A stretch of 64,000 nucleotides of DNA. It comes from an uncultured Desulfovibrio sp. Its GTDB lineage: Bacteria > Desulfobacterota > Desulfovibrionia > Desulfovibrionales > Desulfovibrionaceae. The DNA is taken from assembly GCA_913063155.1 (NCBI GenBank), contig CAJXYU010000001.1, positions 620,001 through 684,000 on the forward strand, in the 5' to 3' direction. The notes below the pieces were generated by a model that was given only the letters and a program-made list of their open reading frames with translations, was not told the origin of the DNA and did not search any database. The first letter of the stretch is position 1. Each line of letters starts with the position of its first letter. Shown piece by piece: positions 59,572 through 64,000 of the stretch. A program made the position numbers and the translations under genes.

Positions 59572-60906
59572 ATGCTCAAAGCGGACAATACACTCGGCAT
59601 CATTTTTTTCCCGGCCTTTGACTGGGCAATTTCCCCCACCCACCCGGAACGGGAGGAACGACTGCTCTACACTCAGGACCAGCTGCGCGAAGAAGGCCTC
59701 TTCGACATAGAAGGCATCGGCGAATACAAGCCTGAAGTTGCAGCAACAGAGGACATCGAGCGTGTTCATTTCACCTTCCCGGAAACCGGTGCGGTAATCA
59801 CCCGTTCACACCTCGTGTCCGCAGGCGGCGCCATCCGCGCTGCCCGCCTGATCATGGAGGGTGAGCGCAAGAAGAGCTTCGCCCTGGTTCGCCCTCCGGG
59901 GCATCATGCCATGAAGGTAGTGCACGGTTCACGGGGGTTCTGCAACATCAACATCGAAGCGATCATGCTCGAATGGATCCGCGAACATTACGGGCCCAAG
60001 CGCATCGCCGTCATCGACACGGACTGCCACCACGGTGACGGCACTCAGGACATCTACTGGCACGACCCGGACACCCTTTTCATCTCCCTGCATCAGGACG
60101 GGCGCACCCTGTATCCCGGCACGGGCTTTCCCCAGGATCTCGGCGGCCCAAAAGCGTTGGGACGGACATTGAACGTTCCCCTGCCGCCCAATACCTCGGA
60201 CGAGGGATTCCTCATGGCCCTGGAACACATCGTCATGCCCGTTCTCGAGGATTTCAAACCAGATCTTATCATCAACTCCGCAGGGCAGGACAACCACTTC
60301 ACCGACCCCATCACCAATATGAACTTTTCGGCCCAGGGATATGCAACGCTCAACAAAACGCTGAATCCCGACATCGCCGTGCTGGAAGGCGGCTATTCCA
60401 TTCAGGGAGCGCTTCCCTACGTGAACCTCGGCATCTGCCTGGCCATGGCCGGAGTGGATTACTCCCACGTACGCGAGCCCGACTACACACCTGAGCGGTG
60501 GAGACAGGATAAACGAACCACAGCGTATATCGAACAACTCTGCGACACGTTGCCCGAACTCTACTTCAATCCGCCCCCGTTCGACGGCTCGGAGAAATCC
60601 CGACAGGGCATCATCTCCGGAGAATGGTTCATCAGACACAAAGACATCTATTACGATACGGACGGCATCTCCGAGGCCCAAATCGAAATGGTCTACCAGT
60701 GCCCGAAATGCAGAGGGCTCATGAAGTATGAGACCCGTTCCACCAACAATCCGCTCTGCCTAGGCATTGAGGTTCCTCTGGGCGCATGCAATGCATGCAG
60801 GGATCTGGGATACAAACTCCTGGAAGAGGCCCAGATCAAAGGACAATATCGGTACATTCAGTTCATCAACCGCCGCGACAAGGATTATCTGCGATTCGGT
60901 TTCTAA
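59572..60906 (+). CDS. Histone-deacetylase-family amidohydrolase with C-terminal zinc ribbon
   Basis: This 444-residue protein has the HDAC zinc site: 'ALVRPPGHHAM', 'VIDTDCHHGDGTQDIYW' and 'INSAGQDNHFTDP', and 'VLEGGYSIQG'. Bacterial relatives act on acetylated polyamines or other small amides. Residues 370-430 add a four-cysteine ribbon ('YQCPKCRGLM' and 'CNACRDLG') not usual in the family. AGGAG precedes the ATG. It is cotranscribed with the hydantoinase-like gene; together they suggest amide catabolism. Confidence 0.9.
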   Translation: MLKADNTLGIIFFPAFDWAISPTHPEREERLLYTQDQLREEGLFDIEGIGEYKPEVAATEDIERVHFTFPETGAVITRSHLVSAGGAIRAARLIMEGERKKSFALVRPPGHHAMKVVHGSRGFCNINIEAIMLEWIREHYGPKRIAVIDTDCHHGDGTQDIYWHDPDTLFISLHQDGRTLYPGTGFPQDLGGPKALGRTLNVPLPPNTSDEGFLMALEHIVMPVLEDFKPDLIINSAGQDNHFTDPITNMNFSAQGYATLNKTLNPDIAVLEGGYSIQGALPYVNLGICLAMAGVDYSHVREPDYTPERWRQDKRTTAYIEQLCDTLPELYFNPPPFDGSEKSRQGIISGEWFIRHKDIYYDTDGISEAQIEMVYQCPKCRGLMKYETRSTNNPLCLGIEVPLGACNACRDLGYKLLEEAQIKGQYRYIQFINRRDKDYLRFGF

Positions 60907-60996
60907 CCGCTGGGGCAGGGCAAAGACCGCACGGACATTTTCCACACATCATTGACAGAGAGCCGTTTTTCGGCCCTTATGAGAGGCGAGGACATT

Positions 60997-62370
60997 ATGA
61001 AAAAAACAAGCCCCCTCTTCTGTCTGCTGCTTATCACCCTGCTGTCCGCCTGCGCTATGCCCAAGCCGGGCATGATCCGGGACCTGGAAACCCTGCCTCA
61101 AGATGCGGGTACCTACCATGGGCTGTCCGGTCAGACGCCGCTCATCTCGCCGGGCGTTCAGGCCACCCTGTATGCGGATTTCCTGCGTAAGCACTTTGAA
61201 CCCTGGAGCAACGACCATCAGGCGCCTTCCGCCAAGGAGGCTTTTTGGGCCCTGACCCACTATGCAGGCAAGAAGCTGTATGGCCAAAACACCCTCCAAA
61301 GAGGCACTGACTGGTTGCAACAGCTGACAACGGAAGCGCAGGTGGACTCCTATCCGAACCTGAACCGTCCCTGCGTTGCCGTGACCAACACGAGCATGCG
61401 CACTCTGCCGACCCATGAGCCGGCTTTTTACGACTTCAGCAAGGCCGGGGAAGGATATCCCTTCGACTACGCCCAGAACTCCCTGGTGCTTGCCGGAACT
61501 CCTCTCCGGGCGGTCCATGAAAGCAGAAGCGGACAATGGGTCCTGGTCAAGTCTCGCTTTGCATGCGGCTGGGTGCCGGTCCGCGACATCGCCTGGACCG
61601 GCAAGGACTTCATGGCAGTTTTTAACGCACCGGCCCAAATCGCACTGACCGGAGATAATGTTCCCATTTCGGATAAGGACGGTTCATTCCGATTCTTCGG
61701 CCAGATAGGCACCATTCTCCCCCTTTCCCAACAGCCGGGCGGAGAGATTTTCAAAACATTGCTCCCGGCCAGGGACGCGCATGGAAATGCGGTCGCCATG
61801 GAAGCCAGCATCAGTCGGGACGACGCGATACTGATGCCTCTTCCAACCTCACCGGACAACTTTGCCAAGCTGGCCAACGCCATGCTCGGGAGACAGTACG
61901 GCTGGGGCGGGCTCAACCAGGACCGAGACTGCTCGGCAACGATCATGGACCTCATGACCCCATTCGGGATCTACCTGCCGCGCAACTCGGACCAGCAGTA
62001 TAAGACCGGCAACATAACCGAACTCAAGAACATGAGCCGCAAAAACAAGAAAAGCGTCATCACGGAACACGGAGTTCCGTTCCTGACCCTTATCCGCTCG
62101 CCCGGGCACATCATGCTCTACATCGGCCAACAAGAAGGTGAGCCCATCGTGCTGCAGTCCATGTGGGGCATAAAAACCCAATTCATGTTCGGGGATGAGG
62201 GCCGGCATGTCATCGGACGCACGGTCATTACCACCCTGGAACCGGGCAAGGAGCTTTACAACCTTTCCCCCGTAAAAGGGAATGTCCTGGATTCGGTGTA
62301 TGGCATGTGCTTTCTCGTCACCAACGCACATGTGTCGAAATTCCGACAAATACGCTTTCAAGACAAATAA
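60997..62370 (+). CDS. NlpC/P60 lipoprotein endopeptidase with SH3 domains
   Basis: This 457-residue lipoprotein (lipobox 'LLSAC') matches the Desulfovibrio gamma-D-glutamyl-L-diamino acid endopeptidase type: an N-terminal NlpC-associated domain (about 20-110), two SH3b domains (about 120-270) and an NlpC/P60 domain with catalytic Cys in 'DRDCSATIMDLM' and His in 'LIRSPGHIMLYIG'. It cuts peptidoglycan stem peptides in the periplasm. The ATG at 60997 has GAGG ahead. It lies 90 bases behind the deacetylase gene. Confidence 0.9.
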   Translation: MKKTSPLFCLLLITLLSACAMPKPGMIRDLETLPQDAGTYHGLSGQTPLISPGVQATLYADFLRKHFEPWSNDHQAPSAKEAFWALTHYAGKKLYGQNTLQRGTDWLQQLTTEAQVDSYPNLNRPCVAVTNTSMRTLPTHEPAFYDFSKAGEGYPFDYAQNSLVLAGTPLRAVHESRSGQWVLVKSRFACGWVPVRDIAWTGKDFMAVFNAPAQIALTGDNVPISDKDGSFRFFGQIGTILPLSQQPGGEIFKTLLPARDAHGNAVAMEASISRDDAILMPLPTSPDNFAKLANAMLGRQYGWGGLNQDRDCSATIMDLMTPFGIYLPRNSDQQYKTGNITELKNMSRKNKKSVITEHGVPFLTLIRSPGHIMLYIGQQEGEPIVLQSMWGIKTQFMFGDEGRHVIGRTVITTLEPGKELYNLSPVKGNVLDSVYGMCFLVTNAHVSKFRQIRFQDK

Positions 62371-62439
62371 CAACCGACAACAACCTCCCGGACTTCCCCC
62401 AATTTCCGCACTGGGCACGGCTTTTGCTGCCCCCAAGGC

Positions 62440-63186
62440 ATGAAATGGGAACTTATGCGCAACGGCGCTCTCATAACCATGATGGCCGTCACCCTGCCCG
62501 GCTGTCTCATGCTCAGCGCTCTGCTTGGAGCCAGCAGCTTCGTACTCAGCGGCCCGGCCCAATACATCGGCACCGTGTACACCATCGGCGAATACACCTA
62601 CGAACTGGCGGCCAATGACAAGACGCCCGATATGGTCATCAAGGAAAAGCTGGCTTGGCTGACCGGCCCCGAGGTTGAGCAGGCCCCCCCCGCCCTCCTC
62701 CTGGCTGAAACGCCGCCCACCCTTGTGAAGTCCAAAGGGCCGCTCAAAGAACTCAAGCCCACGGCCTTGCCTACGCCGACATTGTCACTCCCTACGTTGG
62801 GACAGCCAACGGCCGAGCCTCCGGCCATCAAACTCGCCGCCCTCTCCCCTGTTCGCATTCAAAAATCCAAAAGCCATTCGGCTAAAAAACGCACTCCAAA
62901 AACACTTCCCCAAAAGCCAAATAACACAAAATCTCCCCCACAGAAAGCCGAAAAGCCAAAACACCCTACCGCGCCTAAGCAACACTTCATAGTGCAGGCC
63001 GCGGAAGCGCCTCCCCCGTCACGCCTTCTCAAACTGCAACGGCTGGAGCAGTCCTTTCACGCCGCCGACCAGATCATGACCGACGACGTGCAGGGAAACG
63101 GCATAAGGATCACCCTCCCTTCGGACTCCCAGCCAAGCGGAATCAACGGCTCTTGGAGTATCCGCCACAAAACATATTCTAGCTGA
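62440..63186 (+). CDS. Proline/lysine-rich putative lipoprotein
   Basis: This 248-residue protein has a signal-like start ending in 'VTLPGC', an N-terminal hydrophobic segment and 'GPAQYIGTVYTIGEYTYELA', then from about 75 a low-complexity Pro/Lys/Ala/Ser stretch to about 185, typical of a periplasm-spanning linker, and a short structured end. The start at 62440 has AAGG ahead; the ATG at 62455 is also possible. It may link the outer membrane and the cell wall. No family is recognised. It overlaps the end of the converging HTH gene by 8 bases. Confidence 0.6.
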   Translation: MKWELMRNGALITMMAVTLPGCLMLSALLGASSFVLSGPAQYIGTVYTIGEYTYELAANDKTPDMVIKEKLAWLTGPEVEQAPPALLLAETPPTLVKSKGPLKELKPTALPTPTLSLPTLGQPTAEPPAIKLAALSPVRIQKSKSHSAKKRTPKTLPQKPNNTKSPPQKAEKPKHPTAPKQHFIVQAAEAPPPSRLLKLQRLEQSFHAADQIMTDDVQGNGIRITLPSDSQPSGINGSWSIRHKTYSS

Positions 63187-63397
63187 TTTCGCCAAAGAGG
63201 TGCCTGCCGATATTCTTGTCGCGCTGGGCCCGCACCCAACGCCGAAGATCTTCCGGCAATGCCCGCCACTGGCCTCGATTACCCCGTTTCCAGGCGGGGA
63301 GGCCGTGCAGTTTGACCAACGAGGTTATTTCCTTTGGATTTTCCCCTACCGCGTAACATATGTCCTTCGCCCCTTTCAGGCAGATGTGCCGCTGCAT
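63179..63397 (-). CDS. Small HTH (excisionase-like) phage protein
   Basis: This 72-residue protein has a MerR/excisionase-type winged-helix pattern ('GAKDICYAVGENPKEITSLV', then 'PAWKRGNRGQWRALPEDL'). GGGGG at close spacing precedes the ATG at 63397, and it begins 8 bases after the DUF5675 stop, so they form an operon. It may be a phage or integrative-element regulator or recombination directionality factor. The fold assignment is from pattern only. Confidence 0.6.
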   Translation of the reverse strand: MQRHICLKGAKDICYAVGENPKEITSLVKLHGLPAWKRGNRGQWRALPEDLRRWVRAQRDKNIGRHLFGEIS

Positions 63398-63405
63398 TGC
63401 GCCCC

Positions 63406-63810
63406 CTAGTATTCTTCGCGTATGGTCAGATGGAACGTATCGTATCCGTTCAGCAACTCCAAAAAAGACCTGAATGCTTCCCCTGACGCCAGGACAGCCC
63501 TGTCGCCACGCAGTGTGCCGACATTCCTTCCCAGCAAGAAGCATCCCTGAGTGTCCCCCACCACATTCCCCGGATGAAAAAGGACGGACGACCTGCCGGG
63601 GACATCGATCACCTCAAAGGTCTCTCCAAAGCGATTCGACAGGACTCTCTCGCAGAGATACTGCTGGGCCGGAATACTGGAGACATTTTTCTGGTTCTCC
63701 CTATCCGGCGGTTCAAGAGTCAAGCATACAAGCTGTTTATTCAATCGAAGCGCTCCGACGGTTCCCGCCTTCCCTTCTTCCAAACGTATAACTTCAATAA
63801 CCGGTAGCAT
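63406..63810 (-). CDS. DUF5675 phage protein
   Basis: This 134-residue protein matches DUF5675: 'VGALRLNKQLVCLTLEPPDR', 'NVSSIPAQQYLCERVLSNRF', 'GETFEVIDVPGRSSVLFHPG' and 'GDTQGCFLLGRNVGTLRGDR'. The family occurs in tailed phages and prophages and its function is unknown. The ATG at 63810 has GGAG at a 6-base spacing; the one at 63837 has none. It is expressed from a strong divergent promoter. Confidence 0.85.
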   Translation of the reverse strand: MLPVIEVIRLEEGKAGTVGALRLNKQLVCLTLEPPDRENQKNVSSIPAQQYLCERVLSNRFGETFEVIDVPGRSSVLFHPGNVVGDTQGCFLLGRNVGTLRGDRAVLASGEAFRSFLELLNGYDTFHLTIREEY

Positions 63811-63848
63811 AGCTTTCTCCACAAATAGCGCCCTCATTGATTCAGCAT

Positions 63849-63878
63849 ATTTTAGCCAATCGTCTATTATTTAGTCAA
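63849..63878 (-). promoter_or_regulatory. Promoter of the DUF5675-HTH operon
   Basis: On the minus strand TTGACT (63878-63873) and TAAAAT (63854-63849) are 18 bases apart, 39 bases ahead of the ATG. Both hexamers are one base from consensus. Confidence 0.75.
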
Positions 63879-63889
63879 CCATATTTGAC
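63874..63889. promoter_or_regulatory. Inverted-repeat operator candidate 1
   Basis: GTCAA-N6-TTGAC is a perfect palindrome that covers the -35 elements of both divergent promoters. Confidence 0.6.
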
Positions 63890-63914
63890 AAACTTCTTTA
63901 GACATTCTTCTAAA
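63885..63914 (+). promoter_or_regulatory. Promoter of the partial rightward gene, with operator candidate 2
   Basis: TTGACA (63885-63890) and TCTAAA (63909-63914) are 18 bases apart. The -10 lies inside TTTAGA-N6-TCTAAA (63897-63914), a perfect inverted repeat that would block it if bound. Confidence 0.55.
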
Positions 63915-63958
63915 AGTATGTTTTATCCGACTGAAGAATTTGTGAAAGGGGAGCACGG

Positions 63959-64000
63959 ATGGGCTTTACAGAAGATGTTCGAGAGGCGCTTTTGGCCCGC
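63959..64000 (+). CDS. 5' end of a gene, probably a phage repressor-type protein
   Basis: Only 14 codons are present (MGFTEDVREALLAR). GGGGAG at a 5-base spacing precedes the ATG. Its divergent placement opposite phage genes across an operator-like region suggests a regulator, but the protein cannot be identified from so little. Confidence 0.4.
   Translation, partial: MGFTEDVREALLAR

Noticed and set aside
1-64000. tRNA, rRNA, CRISPR or riboswitch
   Set aside because: No cloverleaf, regularly spaced direct repeat array or recognisable riboswitch core was found in the intergenic regions by eye; a covariance search would be needed to exclude small RNAs.

Overview
The window reads as chromosome of a motile, Gram-negative sulfate-reducer-type delta-proteobacterium, most likely Desulfovibrionaceae (Desulfovibrio or Pseudodesulfovibrio). 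This is inferred from moderately high GC, dense unidirectional gene blocks, many lipoproteins and outer-membrane proteins, abundant sensory and c-di-GMP proteins, a flagellar hook gene behind a sigma-54 promoter, and an NlpC/P60 endopeptidase of the type known from Desulfovibrio. No rRNA, tRNA, CRISPR array or complete mobile element was seen.

Layout. 1-8.4 kb: a cut-off YheO-type regulator, CheD, a metallophosphoesterase, a TPR-AMIN-amidase, a DUF1992 protein and a large hybrid histidine kinase. 8.4-13.5 kb: a DMT exporter, a small lipoprotein, a TetR regulator and a pstSCA phosphate operon without pstB. 13.7-19.4 kb: housekeeping genes (FAD oxidoreductase, M24 peptidase, TPR protein, fabD, dapF) separated by clear hairpin terminators. 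19.4-21.3 kb: a three-gene operon of an exported protein, an unrecognised protein and a PqqD-like protein. 21.4-25.9 kb: a partner-switch island with two SpoIIE-type phosphatases, one carrying a fused RsbW-like kinase, and a STAS antagonist. 26.0-29.5 kb: an ABC exporter whose nucleotide-binding domain seems to carry a tripled Q-loop-to-signature segment, followed by a cyclic-nucleotide-binding protein and an AhpD-like protein.

29.7-38 kb: era, a FlgM-like protein, two glycosyltransferases, flgE, an OmpH/Skp-like lipoprotein and an HPt protein. 38.3-44.4 kb: envelope proteins, a GGDEF protein with a degenerate active site, an intact Cache-PAS-GGDEF-EAL protein and a nuclease. 44.5-45.7 kb: an orphan phage tail-collar gene with a small companion. 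45.8-53 kb: Dus, a cyclase-fold enzyme, a DMT exporter, and a Fur-box-controlled metal/siderophore ABC operon ending in an FmdE-like protein; then slyX and a cupin. 53-62 kb: HI0933 flavoprotein, a 29-residue membrane microprotein, exonuclease III, mlaA with a lipase-like partner, a hydantoinase plus histone-deacetylase-like pair and an NlpC/P60 lipoprotein.

The last 0.8 kb looks like the edge of a prophage or phage-derived module: DUF5675 and a small HTH gene diverge from a truncated gene across an AT-rich region with two perfect inverted repeats lying on back-to-back promoters.
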